A stretch of DNA of 39,946 nucleotides from Bacteroidota bacterium (lineage in GTDB: Bacteria; Bacteroidota; Bacteroidia; Bacteroidales; VadinHA17), in contig JAKQPD010000147.1 of assembly GCA_029564935.1 (NCBI GenBank), forward strand, positions 1-39,946, in the 5' to 3' direction. The notes beneath the pieces were generated by a model. The model ran no database searches, was not told the DNA's origin, and saw only the letters and a program-made list of their open reading frames with translations. This document shows, piece by piece, positions 27,789 to 35,446 of the stretch (the stretch's first letter is position 1; each line of letters starts with the position of its first letter). The position numbers and the translations under genes were made by a program.

Positions 27789-28307
27789 TTAATTGTTCAT
27801 AATTCTTTTTAATTCGTCCCAGCATGGGTCAGTGCCAATATCTTCATTGATAATATGTTCATTAAGCTTGCTGATCATTTCCGGATCGCATGTGCTGTTC
27901 CCTTTTTCATCTTCAGGATGAATTCGCTGAATGGGCAGGGCCAGCTGTATGTATTCATATAAATACCAGGTGAGATCAAGATCTGTCTCTTCTGCTGACA
28001 TTGATATTATATCCGGGTCGGTTTCATCATGCGATTTATCAAATTTGACCAGAAGTCTGTTCTCAGAGTTTACAGGCAGGGAAAAAACCCCGAGGCACCT
28101 GTCACAGGAAACCATTACAGTCCCTTTGATCCTGATCATAATATCAATATGCGATACACGCCGGTCAGCTTCCACAGAAACTATAAGCTCCCCTTCGCGT
28201 ATTTCAGATTCCTCAAACAGGCCAAAAAACTCCTTACCTAATTCAAACTTATGACTGTGGCAGCCTTCCTTCAACCCGCTTATCGGTATTGTATATGAAC
28301 CCGACAT
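27789..28307 (-). CDS. YceD/DUF177 family protein
   Basis: 172 residues from the ATG at 28307 (MSGSYTIPISGLKEG); the frame also runs to a TTG at 28349, but a -7 box at 28327-28334 lies inside that extension. The DUF177 core has SCDRCLGVF (CxxC) and a C-terminal CDPEMI. The family is the usual neighbour of rpmF and has been linked to 23S rRNA metabolism in plants and bacteria. It is first in the block. Confidence 0.88.
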   Translation of the reverse strand: MSGSYTIPISGLKEGCHSHKFELGKEFFGLFEESEIREGELIVSVEADRRVSHIDIMIRIKGTVMVSCDRCLGVFSLPVNSENRLLVKFDKSHDETDPDIISMSAEETDLDLTWYLYEYIQLALPIQRIHPEDEKGNSTCDPEMISKLNEHIINEDIGTDPCWDELKRIMNN

Positions 28308-28326
28308 CTCAACAAATTTTGGTCTG

Positions 28327-28334
28327 CAAAAATA
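28327..28334 (-). promoter_or_regulatory. -7 box TATTTTTG upstream of yceD-rpmF-plsX-fabH
   Basis: It matches TAnnTTTG on the minus strand, 19 bases upstream of the ATG at 28307. It decides the yceD start: a transcript from here could not include the TTG at 28349. Confidence 0.45.
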
Positions 28335-28457
28335 TGAAAGCTTATTCAATAAAAAAAATTATGAACAAAAAAGTAACACTTTCCAGCAAAAGATGCCATA
28401 TACCGCCAAAAAACCGCAATTCACCGATTTTAATCAGCTTCCAATATTATTGTGAAC

Positions 28458-28465
28458 TATTTTTG
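28458..28465 (+). promoter_or_regulatory. -7 box TATTTTTG upstream of the Lia-like cassette
   Basis: It matches TAnnTTTG 20 bases upstream of the ATG at 28486. Together with the minus-strand box at 28327-28334 it makes the 178-bp gap a divergent promoter region. No clear -33. Confidence 0.45.
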
Positions 28466-28485
28466 ATCCGTAAATCATTAAAGAC

Positions 28486-28842
28486 ATGAAACAGCGTGAC
28501 AGTCATATTGAGAAACACCGGGAGCATCATCCCAGAGTGAGTTTCGGACTCTTTCTCATAGCACTCGGGCTTGCTCTTCTTGTAGCGACAAACGACATGC
28601 TTCACCTGGGAAGCGTTAAAGATTACTTTACCTGGGAAACAGCACTGGTCTTTATCGGCGTGATCCTGATCCTGAACCTCAGCTTTATCCCGGGAATACT
28701 TATGATAGCAGGAGGAATATGGTTCATGTATGATAATCACTTCGGGGAAATGCCTGAGGTTGTAAAAACTTTCTACTGGCCGGGAGTAGTGATACTGATC
28801 GGAATTTCATTCATAATCTCTTCCTTCTTTAAAAGGAGATAA
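28486..28842 (+). CDS. DUF5668/LiaI-like membrane protein
   Basis: 118 residues: a His-rich hydrophilic start (HIEKHREHHPR), then about four membrane helices (21-36, 50-66, 66-80, 97-113). The repeat pattern 'SFGLFLIALGLALL…' and 'FYWPGVVILIGISFII' matches the transmembrane unit of LiaF/DUF5668 proteins. Its last helix is followed by KRR. It is the first gene of the plus-strand cassette and is followed, 37 bases on, by a larger paralogue. Confidence 0.82.
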   Translation: MKQRDSHIEKHREHHPRVSFGLFLIALGLALLVATNDMLHLGSVKDYFTWETALVFIGVILILNLSFIPGILMIAGGIWFMYDNHFGEMPEVVKTFYWPGVVILIGISFIISSFFKRR

Positions 28843-28879
28843 CAAACTGATTGATTAAAAAACAAATAAATTTACAATT

Positions 28880-29629
28880 ATGGAAACAAATAGTGATTAC
28901 CGTACTGATAGTAATATCCCGGGCAAAGAACCTTATCACGGTTCCAGCAACAAAGTAATTATCGGAGTGGTTCTTGTCATTGCGGGATTATTTCTTATCC
29001 TCAGGAATACAGGAATCTTTCCCGACTTCATCGATAATGTGGTCTTCAGCTGGCCGATGCTTCTTGTTACAATAGGGCTGGTTCTTACCCTCAGTTCAGC
29101 AGAAAAAACTGCAGGGATAATTGTAATGGCAGTTGGCGGATTTTTTATGATCCCTCTTGTATTCAGGGAAACATTTCATATGTATAATATGTTCTGGCCC
29201 GCAATATTCATTATAGTGGGTATTCTGTTCATTGTTTCCAGACGAAAAAGCATTGCCGGGGGTTCTTCGAAAGGAATGACAGGAGATGACTATATCGATT
29301 ATGTAAATATCTTCAGTGGCGGTGACCGCCAGGTTGTTTCGCAGAATTTCAGGGGAGGAAAGATATCAGCTGTTTTTGGAGGTACAGAACTTGATCTGAC
29401 GAAAGCCAGGCTCGCACCGGGCAGGAATGAAATCGAGATAGTATGCGTTTTCGGAGGAGCAACAATTATTGTACCCGATACCTGGTTCGTTACAATAGAA
29501 GTGACACCCATTCTTGGCGGGTTCAGCGATTCAAGGAAACTGACTCCCGGCAGAACAGTTGATTCGACAAGCCAGCTTGCGATCAAAGGTGCAGTTGTTT
29601 TCGGCGGCGGTGAAGTAAAAAGTTATTAA
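28880..29629 (+). CDS. LiaF-like membrane protein with C-terminal beta domain
   Basis: 249 residues. Four membrane helices in the first 125 residues repeat the unit of the preceding gene (GVVLVIAGLFLILRNTG, FSWPMLLVTIGLVLTLS). The C-terminal domain (about 150-249) is the LiaF-type beta-solenoid (GGKISAVFGGTELDLTKA, EIVCVFGGATIIVP, GGFSDSRK). In Firmicutes LiaF inhibits the kinase LiaS and reports envelope stress. The same role here is inference, supported by the adjacent kinase and regulator. Confidence 0.85.
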   Translation: METNSDYRTDSNIPGKEPYHGSSNKVIIGVVLVIAGLFLILRNTGIFPDFIDNVVFSWPMLLVTIGLVLTLSSAEKTAGIIVMAVGGFFMIPLVFRETFHMYNMFWPAIFIIVGILFIVSRRKSIAGGSSKGMTGDDYIDYVNIFSGGDRQVVSQNFRGGKISAVFGGTELDLTKARLAPGRNEIEIVCVFGGATIIVPDTWFVTIEVTPILGGFSDSRKLTPGRTVDSTSQLAIKGAVVFGGGEVKSY

Positions 29630-29640
29630 GAAATCAGTAT

Positions 29641-30693
29641 ATGAAGCATCCTGTATTTGAAAACAGGACACGACTTATAATATGGTGGCTGGCCTGGCTC
29701 TTTCTTGCGCTGGGCCAGACATTGTTATATTATTTCGCCTATGGAAGCTTCGAGTTAATAAGTATCCCCGACACATTGTTGTCACTTCTTATTTTTTCAG
29801 TACTGATGCTGTCCCTGTGGTTCCCTTTCAACTATTTTAATCAGGAAAAAGCAAGACCTCTTTCGATGATAATCAACCTTGTCACCGGAGGTATCGTCAC
29901 AATTGCCCTGACAATACTGCTGACAAAATCAATCATGCTTCTGATTGCCAGTGACAAGGAACTATATAATCATTACTGGTCAGTCACTCTTCCTTACAGG
30001 ACAGGTACAGGTGTTTTTATTTACTTCCTTGCCATACTTGCTTATTACCTTTTTATAAGTCTTACAAACCTTTCCGAGAAAAAAGCAAGAGAAGCAAGAC
30101 TTGAAAGCCTTGTCCGGGAAACAGAGCTGAAAATGCTCCGGTCCCAGATAAATCCACATTTCCTCTTTAACAGTCTTAATTCTATTAGTTCACTTACAGT
30201 CACAAACCCTGAAAAAGCAAGGGATATGGTTTTGAATCTTTCAGAATTCATGCGATATGCCCTATCAAAAAAAGATGAACAACCTGTTTCATTCAGAAGT
30301 GAACTCGAGAACCTCAGGTTATATTTCGACATAGAAAAAGTGAGATTCGGAGAAAAATTGTCGACCGAAGAACATATTGAGGAGAATTGTCTTGAAATTA
30401 AAATGCCAGTAATGATACTTCAGCCTCTTTATGAGAATGCAATTAAACATGGCGTCTATGAAAGCACCGGAACAGTTAAGATAATTACTGAGGCAAAAAT
30501 GTCGGATGGTTATGCGGTAATAACTATAAGCAATAATTTTGAACCAGGGCTGTCACATGGAAAAGGGACAGGGACCGGACTCATTAACGTTGAACGAAGG
30601 CTGAAGCTGTTTTACGGAAGCAAGGCCTCAATGAGTACACTGACGGAGGATGATGTCTTTAAAGTAACACTGTATATTCCTGCTGAAATTTGA
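29641..30693 (+). CDS. LytS/YehU-type sensor histidine kinase
   Basis: 350 residues: four membrane helices (about 13-33, 43-64, 77-102, 124-142), a short helix, then the His_kinase domain with phosphoacceptor His173 in RSQINPHFLFNSLNSI. N-box YENAIKHG and G-box GTGTGLINVERRL of the ATPase domain are intact. It lacks a separate extracellular sensor domain, so it probably senses in or near the membrane, perhaps through the LiaF-like partner 11 bases upstream. Its likely target is the LytTR regulator downstream. Confidence 0.92.
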   Translation: MKHPVFENRTRLIIWWLAWLFLALGQTLLYYFAYGSFELISIPDTLLSLLIFSVLMLSLWFPFNYFNQEKARPLSMIINLVTGGIVTIALTILLTKSIMLLIASDKELYNHYWSVTLPYRTGTGVFIYFLAILAYYLFISLTNLSEKKAREARLESLVRETELKMLRSQINPHFLFNSLNSISSLTVTNPEKARDMVLNLSEFMRYALSKKDEQPVSFRSELENLRLYFDIEKVRFGEKLSTEEHIEENCLEIKMPVMILQPLYENAIKHGVYESTGTVKIITEAKMSDGYAVITISNNFEPGLSHGKGTGTGLINVERRLKLFYGSKASMSTLTEDDVFKVTLYIPAEI

Positions 30694-30702
30694 AATTTTC
30701 AG

Positions 30703-30710
30703 TAAATTTG
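30703..30710 (+). promoter_or_regulatory. -7 box TAAATTTG inside the cassette
   Basis: It matches TAnnTTTG just after the kinase stop, about 100 bases before the regulator ATG. If used, the regulator gets its own transcript whose leader contains the hairpin at 30730-30785. Confidence 0.4.
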
Positions 30711-30729
30711 TTTTACCTTGCATCATTCA

Positions 30730-30785
30730 TGAATTGATTTTCTTCGTTTACCCCGACCCCAAGGGGAGCGAAGAAAATCGATTTA
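30730..30785 (+). promoter_or_regulatory. long leader hairpin upstream of the LytTR regulator
   Basis: The arms 30730-30746 and 30769-30785 pair over 17 bases (core GATTTTCTTCG / CGAAGAAAATC, perfect 11 bp, plus six pairs with two G-U). The loop contains a nested CCCCAAGGGG. It lies between the -7 box and the ATG at 30807 and could control expression, or be a mobile palindromic element. Confidence 0.6.
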
Positions 30786-30806
30786 CATAGTGAAGGAATT
30801 ATACAG

Positions 30807-31559
30807 ATGGACAAAATCAGAGCAGTCATCATTGATGATGAGACTCCTGCCAGGGAAATCATCAGACATTATTTAAGTGAGCTTGATTATATTGATATTG
30901 TTGCGGAATGCTCCGATGGCTTTTCGGGTCTGAAGACAATAACGGCGATGAAGCCGGAACTGGTTTTCCTCGACATCCAGATGCCAAGGCTGACAGGGAT
31001 TGAGATGCTGGAGGTAATGACTGAAAAACCTGAAGTGATATTCACAACTGCCTATGACCAGTTTGCAATCAGAGCGTTTGAGCTGAATGCAGTTGATTAC
31101 CTTCTTAAACCGTTCGCCAAAAGACGCTTCCTGGAAGCTGTAAAAAAGGCCACTGATAAGATCCGGTCCGGATCAGGCAATTCGGAACCGGCAAACATGC
31201 TGTTGTCAAAGTTACCCGAACCTGTTTCTCCTGTCACCAGGATTGTGGTCAGGAAAGGAAATGGCATAAGCCTTATACCGGTAGACCAGATAAGATTTGT
31301 CGAAGCCCAGGATGATTATGTTATGATACATCATATTTCGGGGAAAGCATTGAAACAGCAGACCATGAAGTACTATGAGGATAATCTTCCAGAAAATGAC
31401 TTTATCAGGATCCACAGGTCATATATAGTACGGCTCCAGGAGATCAACCGTATAGAGCCTTATGGCAAGGATACTTATCTTGCCATGTTAAAATCGGGCG
31501 AGAGGCTGCCGGTAAGCAGAGCCGGGTACCAGCTGCTTAGGGAAGAGCTGAAGTTTTAA
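30807..31559 (+). CDS. LytTR-family response regulator
   Basis: 250 residues. Receiver domain (1-120) with acidic Asp10/Asp11, phosphoacceptor Asp56 in LVFLDIQMP, TTAYD and LKPF. LytTR DNA-binding domain (about 145-250) with IRFVEAQDDYVMIHH and FIRIHRSYIVRLQEINRIEP. It probably regulates the cassette or envelope genes in response to the upstream LytS-like kinase. The 113-bp spacing from the kinase holds a -7 box and a hairpin. Confidence 0.94.
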   Translation: MDKIRAVIIDDETPAREIIRHYLSELDYIDIVAECSDGFSGLKTITAMKPELVFLDIQMPRLTGIEMLEVMTEKPEVIFTTAYDQFAIRAFELNAVDYLLKPFAKRRFLEAVKKATDKIRSGSGNSEPANMLLSKLPEPVSPVTRIVVRKGNGISLIPVDQIRFVEAQDDYVMIHHISGKALKQQTMKYYEDNLPENDFIRIHRSYIVRLQEINRIEPYGKDTYLAMLKSGERLPVSRAGYQLLREELKF

Positions 31560-31560
31560 A

Positions 31561-31592
31561 AGTCGTGCAGTCGTGCGGTCATGCAGTCGTGC
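31561..31592. repeat. four 8-bp tandem units AGTCGTGC
   Basis: AGTCGTGC, AGTCGTGC, GGTCATGC, AGTCGTGC stand head to tail directly after the regulator stop codon. Same period as the array at 2881-3013, different sequence. Convergent genes end on both sides. Confidence 0.85.
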
Positions 31593-31653
31593 TTTGTTAG
31601 CCCTGGCTTCAGCGAAGGCTTTTGGCCTGGAGGGATGTAAAATGTATGGAGAG

Positions 31654-31962
31654 TTATCTTTTCAGGCGGTTTTGTCTTTTATATCCTTTCAATAATCCTG
31701 ACAGATATTTATACCGGCGGAATATGAATAAAGGTACCGGGTCATAACCGTGTGTCCCGCCGGGACGGCACCTTAGGATCCTGCCTATTCCTAGTGTAAG
31801 ACCGGCAAACGGGCCATGTAACTTCAGGGCATCAAGCATATATTCCGAACAGGAAGGTATATGCCTGCACGAAGGTCTCAGCAAGGGAGATATGACATAT
31901 CTGTAAAAGTGTACCGGAAGGGATAACAGGAAGGATAATATATTTTTAAGTAACTTTGCCAC
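31654..31962 (-). CDS. yidD: YidD membrane protein insertion efficiency factor
   Basis: 102 residues from a GTG at 31962. The family core is at about 16-78: PVHFYRYVISP, SCRHIPSCSEYMLDALKLHG and RCRPGGTHGYDPVP, with Cys32, Cys38 and Cys65. YidD proteins lie on the inner membrane face near YidC and help insertion. No ATG exists in the frame; the far upstream TTG (32172) would add 70 odd residues and overlap the divergent protease gene. A -7-like TATATTTG (31967-31974, minus) ends 4 bases before the GTG, so the transcript may be nearly leaderless. The Lys/Arg-rich tail is long. Confidence 0.82.
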   Translation of the reverse strand: MAKLLKNILSFLLSLPVHFYRYVISPLLRPSCRHIPSCSEYMLDALKLHGPFAGLTLGIGRILRCRPGGTHGYDPVPLFIFRRYKYLSGLLKGYKRQNRLKR

Positions 31963-32089
31963 GAACCAAATATAGATAAAAAGAAATATCCTGTACTGGT
32001 CCAGATAAAGTTGTAAACTCTGCCAAAATGACAACTGGAAATGAACTGGCAGGCCTTTTGAAGTGTTATAATAATTAAAACTTAAGAAA

Positions 32090-32776
32090 ATGGCAATGAA
32101 TCCATGGGTAATTTTTATAGGTGTGATGATCCTGAGCTGGATCGTAAGCGCTACAATGAAGTCGAGGTTCAAAAAATATTCTAAAATACCAGTCGATAAC
32201 GGAATGTCGGGTAAGGAAATAGCTGAAAGGATGCTTAGGGATAACGGTATATATGATGTAACGGTTCAAAGTGTCCCGGGGCAGCTGACTGATCATTACA
32301 ATCCTGAAAAGAAAACAATCAATCTGAGCCAGGATGTTTACAGTTCAAGGAGCATTGCTGCAGCAGCTGTTGCAGCTCATGAAACGGGACATGCAGTTCA
32401 GCATGCAACAGCCTATGCTTGGCTCGGATTCCGTTCAAAAATGGTTCCGGTTGTGAGCTTTTCATCAAGGTGGATACAATGGGTGCTTCTTGGAGGTATC
32501 ATTTTAGTGAATACGTTTCCGCTTCTGTTGTTAACCGGTATTGTTCTCTTTGCACTTACAACATTGTTCAGCTTTATTACACTGCCTGTTGAGTTCAATG
32601 CCAGCCAGCGGGCTCTGGCATGGCTTTCCGACAGGGGCGTCACTTCATACGAAAACCAGTCCAGGGCAAAGGATGCTCTCAAATGGGCTGCTTCGACCTA
32701 TGTTGTTGCTGCCCTCGGCTCACTGGCTACATTGTTGTATTATGTGATGATATTTACAGGCGCAAGAGATGACTGA
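32090..32776 (+). CDS. YugP-like zinc metallopeptidase (membrane-bound)
   Basis: 228 residues. An N-terminal membrane helix (about 5-23), then the zinc motif HETGH (97-101, catalytic Glu98) in AAHETGHAVQHA, two or three further membrane helices (about 117-168), and the probable third ligand in LPVEFNASQRALAWL, plus a last helix near the C-terminus. This is the PF04298 neutral zinc metallopeptidase pattern. The substrate is unknown. The motif residues are intact, so it is likely active. Confidence 0.88.
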   Translation: MAMNPWVIFIGVMILSWIVSATMKSRFKKYSKIPVDNGMSGKEIAERMLRDNGIYDVTVQSVPGQLTDHYNPEKKTINLSQDVYSSRSIAAAAVAAHETGHAVQHATAYAWLGFRSKMVPVVSFSSRWIQWVLLGGIILVNTFPLLLLTGIVLFALTTLFSFITLPVEFNASQRALAWLSDRGVTSYENQSRAKDALKWAASTYVVAALGSLATLLYYVMIFTGARDD

Positions 32777-32790
32777 TGACCGTGGAGAGC

Positions 32791-33528
32791 TTATCTCCCT
32801 TCAACCTCAAGCCACTTTGTCGACTTGTGAATTATTCTTATTATTACCCAGATTATAACTGCAGCTATTAGCAGGAGGAGCCATAGCCTGGACAAAAAGA
32901 CCCTGCCTGTAAGGAAGTAATTGCGGAAAAGATCAAGTACTGCAAAAATCAGAAATATATTCACTACGCTGTTATATTCCCTTTTTAAAACATTCCTGAA
33001 GGAGAAAGGAAGTTTTGGGGCTATGAATTCAGAGCCAAATGGTATGAATGAATTTACTTTTTCGGAATATTTATCATATGCTTCTCCGAACTTCTTCCTC
33101 AGAAACTGTTCTTCGGCAAACATAATACGTTCATAATAGAGCCAATAGATAAGAAGGAAAAGTATAGTGAACCAGACTGATCTCAGAAAAAGGACAGGAC
33201 CGAGCCACATCAGGAGGTTGCCGAGGTAAAGCGGATGTCTTAATAATGAGTAAGCGCCTGTTGTGTTCAGTTCCCAGGCCACCTGTCCGTCACCTGTATT
33301 ACGTCCCGAGGTCCCTTTCGGAGCAAATCCCACCGTCAGTATCCTGACCAATTCCCCGAGAAGGCTCACTCCGAGAAAGATCATCTCATCACTTAGATCA
33401 AAGAATATAGCCTGTCTGTTGCCGAGGAACATTATCAGTATTCCGGCTGCGACCAGGAATAGTGGCAGCCAGCTTCTTCTTTTAAAAAGCCAGTTCCCGC
33501 TTCTCTCTAATTCATGAACAAGTGCCAT
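32791..33528 (-). CDS. ICMT/PEMT-like membrane methyltransferase
   Basis: 245 residues, about five membrane helices (two N-terminal, then around LLMWLGPVLFLRSVWFTILFLLIYWLYY, then two C-terminal). The signature is LLRHPLYLGNLLMW and EEQFLRKKFGEAYDKYSEKV, as in isoprenylcysteine carboxyl methyltransferase and phospholipid methyltransferase relatives that use S-adenosylmethionine. Bacterial members have varied, mostly unknown lipid or thiol substrates. It lies 36 bases after the ABC operon's barrel gene but has its own -7 box at 33549-33556 (TACTTTTG), so co-transcription is uncertain. Confidence 0.8.
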   Translation of the reverse strand: MALVHELERSGNWLFKRRSWLPLFLVAAGILIMFLGNRQAIFFDLSDEMIFLGVSLLGELVRILTVGFAPKGTSGRNTGDGQVAWELNTTGAYSLLRHPLYLGNLLMWLGPVLFLRSVWFTILFLLIYWLYYERIMFAEEQFLRKKFGEAYDKYSEKVNSFIPFGSEFIAPKLPFSFRNVLKREYNSVVNIFLIFAVLDLFRNYFLTGRVFLSRLWLLLLIAAVIIWVIIRIIHKSTKWLEVEGR

Positions 33529-33548
33529 GGATATTTCATTTGATGCAG

Positions 33549-33556
33549 CAAAAGTA
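33549..33556 (-). promoter_or_regulatory. -7 box TACTTTTG upstream of the ICMT-like gene
   Basis: It matches TAnnTTTG on the minus strand, 20 bases before the ATG at 33528, overlapping the short gap after the barrel gene. No clear -33. Confidence 0.4.
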
Positions 33557-33564
33557 GAAAAATT

Positions 33565-34722
33565 CTAGAAACTGTATTTGAATCTGAGAAAGACAAGGTT
33601 TATCCTTGATCTTATTCCGCTCATTTCACCTCTGAAGTGCTGCCAGATAAGGGAGAAGCCGACATTTTCAGCCATTGAAAAATCGATTGACGGCCCGGTG
33701 AAATATCCGCTGAGGTCGGGGAACCACATTGCAGAAAGACCAAGGTTCAGCAAAGGTGTGGCAGCCCAGGAGAACTGTCCGAATGCTGAAAATTCCGAGA
33801 ATGCAAGTTCCCTGGCAGACAGGTTCCCCATATATAAACCGGTAAAATTCTTAAGATCCAGAGGACTGTTGCAATACATCAGCTGAAACTGAAGTGTTGA
33901 ATTGTTACTGAATATTTTGTCAATACCGGCTGTGATTATTGAAGTACCGGAAGTATCGCTGAAAGAACGGACCGGATGGAACCACGTTCCTTCACCGCGA
34001 AAAGAAAACGATCCTATTGACCCTGACCATCCGGCACCTGCAACTATATCAGAACTGTTTGAATACCCTGCAAGAAATTGTATATCATATCCCCATTTAC
34101 TGAAACGGAACAATCCGGCTGCTGTTATATCATTATTCCGGTCGGCTTTAACGGCAACCTCAGCCACAGAAGAGGAAGTCGGATAATACTGCAGCCTTAT
34201 TGCATCACTTCCGGGTCTTTCAATATAATCGATATCGAAGAAAGAGTAAGCATTGAAAATGTCATTTGGATTCCACACAAACGTCTGCCCCCAGTTAATA
34301 CGCTGTCTGCCTATTCTTGCCTGGAACTTTTCATAATTGAAATCAATCCACATCCTGTCGATCGTGATATTAAAAAAAAATGATTCCTCATTGAAAATAT
34401 TCCACGACATATCTATCATACCATCATCGCTACCTGTTATTTCTGAATATCCGGCACCCGTTTTTGTCATATCGCCTGTGAAAAGCCTGTTGCGAAATTC
34501 AATTGCAGCTGTAATATTATTATTCAGATATCCCTTAATATTAAGTCTGTTATGGATCAGGAAGTCATTAATAAATGGTCCGGAAAGAGTGTCAAACATA
34601 ACGCTCTGCAATGATGACAGATAGCCGTTAATGGATATTTTCTTCAGTTCTTCCTGTCCATATATTCCTGAATGGCTTAAGATTAAAAATGAAATGCATA
34701 TTAATATTTTTCTCCACATCAC
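33565..34722 (-). CDS. outer-membrane beta-barrel protein, last gene of the ABC operon
   Basis: 385 residues, signal peptide 1-22 (IYGQ). The mature part is strand after strand with aromatic ends (FEFRNRLFTGD, INWGQTFVWNPNDIF, WGYDIQFLAGYS, FSFRGEGTWFHPV, LNLGLSAMWFPDL) and ends in Phe (RFKYSF), the barrel-insertion signature. It resembles long-chain porin or DUF1302-type alginate-export barrels; I do not assign a family. It follows the ATPase gene by 14 bases, so it is likely the outer-membrane receptor or exit of this ABC system. Confidence 0.8.
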   Translation of the reverse strand: MMWRKILICISFLILSHSGIYGQEELKKISINGYLSSLQSVMFDTLSGPFINDFLIHNRLNIKGYLNNNITAAIEFRNRLFTGDMTKTGAGYSEITGSDDGMIDMSWNIFNEESFFFNITIDRMWIDFNYEKFQARIGRQRINWGQTFVWNPNDIFNAYSFFDIDYIERPGSDAIRLQYYPTSSSVAEVAVKADRNNDITAAGLFRFSKWGYDIQFLAGYSNSSDIVAGAGWSGSIGSFSFRGEGTWFHPVRSFSDTSGTSIITAGIDKIFSNNSTLQFQLMYCNSPLDLKNFTGLYMGNLSARELAFSEFSAFGQFSWAATPLLNLGLSAMWFPDLSGYFTGPSIDFSMAENVGFSLIWQHFRGEMSGIRSRINLVFLRFKYSF

Positions 34723-34736
34723 AGATCAAAGTTTTT

Positions 34737-35423
34737 TTATTCCTTTTTTATATCTGAAACGACTTTCCCGTCTTCCAGTGTAATTATCCTGTGTGCCATT
34801 TTAACAACCCGGGGATCGTGAGTGGAAAAAATAAAGGTTATTTTTTCTTCGTGGTTCAGCTTTTCCATTATTTCAAGGAGGGTTATTGCAGCTTTCGAAT
34901 CGAGGTTAGCTGTGGGCTCATCAGCCAGGACGAATTTGGGTCGTGATGCAAGGGCTCTTGCCACAGCAACCCTCTGTTGCTGACCGCCCGAAAGTTTTGA
35001 AGGTCTGCTGTTTACCCTTTCACCCAGCCCTACAGCTTTCAGTAATTCTATTGTTCGTTCATCTCTTTCTTTAACAGGCCATTTCTGAAGAGTCATAATA
35101 AATTCGACATTCTCTTTTGCTGTCAGTACGGGAATAAGGTTGTATGACTGGAAAACAAAACCAATATTGTTCAGCCTGAAATCTATAAGCTCAGAAGATT
35201 TAAGTTCCGCCAGATTTGTTCCCCCGATGATTATTTCCCCCGATGTTGGCATGTCCAGCCCTCCGATCAGATTCAGAAGAGTAGTCTTCCCCGAGCCCGA
35301 CGGACCCACAATTGCAGCAAATTCAGCTTCATCAAAATTCAGGGTGACATCATTCACTGCATGAACCTTTACTTCTGATGAATTATAAATTTTGTTGACA
35401 TTGTTCAGTTCAAGTATTTTCAT
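34737..35423 (-). CDS. LolD/MacB-type ABC transporter ATPase
   Basis: 228 residues. Walker A GPSGSGKT (40-47), Q-loop VFQSYNLIPVLTA, signature LSGGQQQR (144-151), Walker B FVLADEP (164-170, catalytic Glu169), and H-loop STHD. The LolD/MacB clade is shown by NLIPVLTAKENVE and PTANLDS. It powers the two FtsX-type permeases encoded just upstream. All catalytic motifs are intact. Confidence 0.94.
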   Translation of the reverse strand: MKILELNNVNKIYNSSEVKVHAVNDVTLNFDEAEFAAIVGPSGSGKTTLLNLIGGLDMPTSGEIIIGGTNLAELKSSELIDFRLNNIGFVFQSYNLIPVLTAKENVEFIMTLQKWPVKERDERTIELLKAVGLGERVNSRPSKLSGGQQQRVAVARALASRPKFVLADEPTANLDSKAAITLLEIMEKLNHEEKITFIFSTHDPRVVKMAHRIITLEDGKVVSDIKKE

Positions 35424-35446
35424 TACATTTCGGTTTAAACAATTTT

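Noticed and set aside
28308-28349. Upstream TTG start of the YceD/DUF177 gene
   Set aside because: A -7 box lies within the extension and the family normally starts near MSGSYTIPI.
31963-32172. 70-residue N-terminal extension of YidD
   Set aside because: It would overlap the divergent zinc protease gene and YidD proteins are short.
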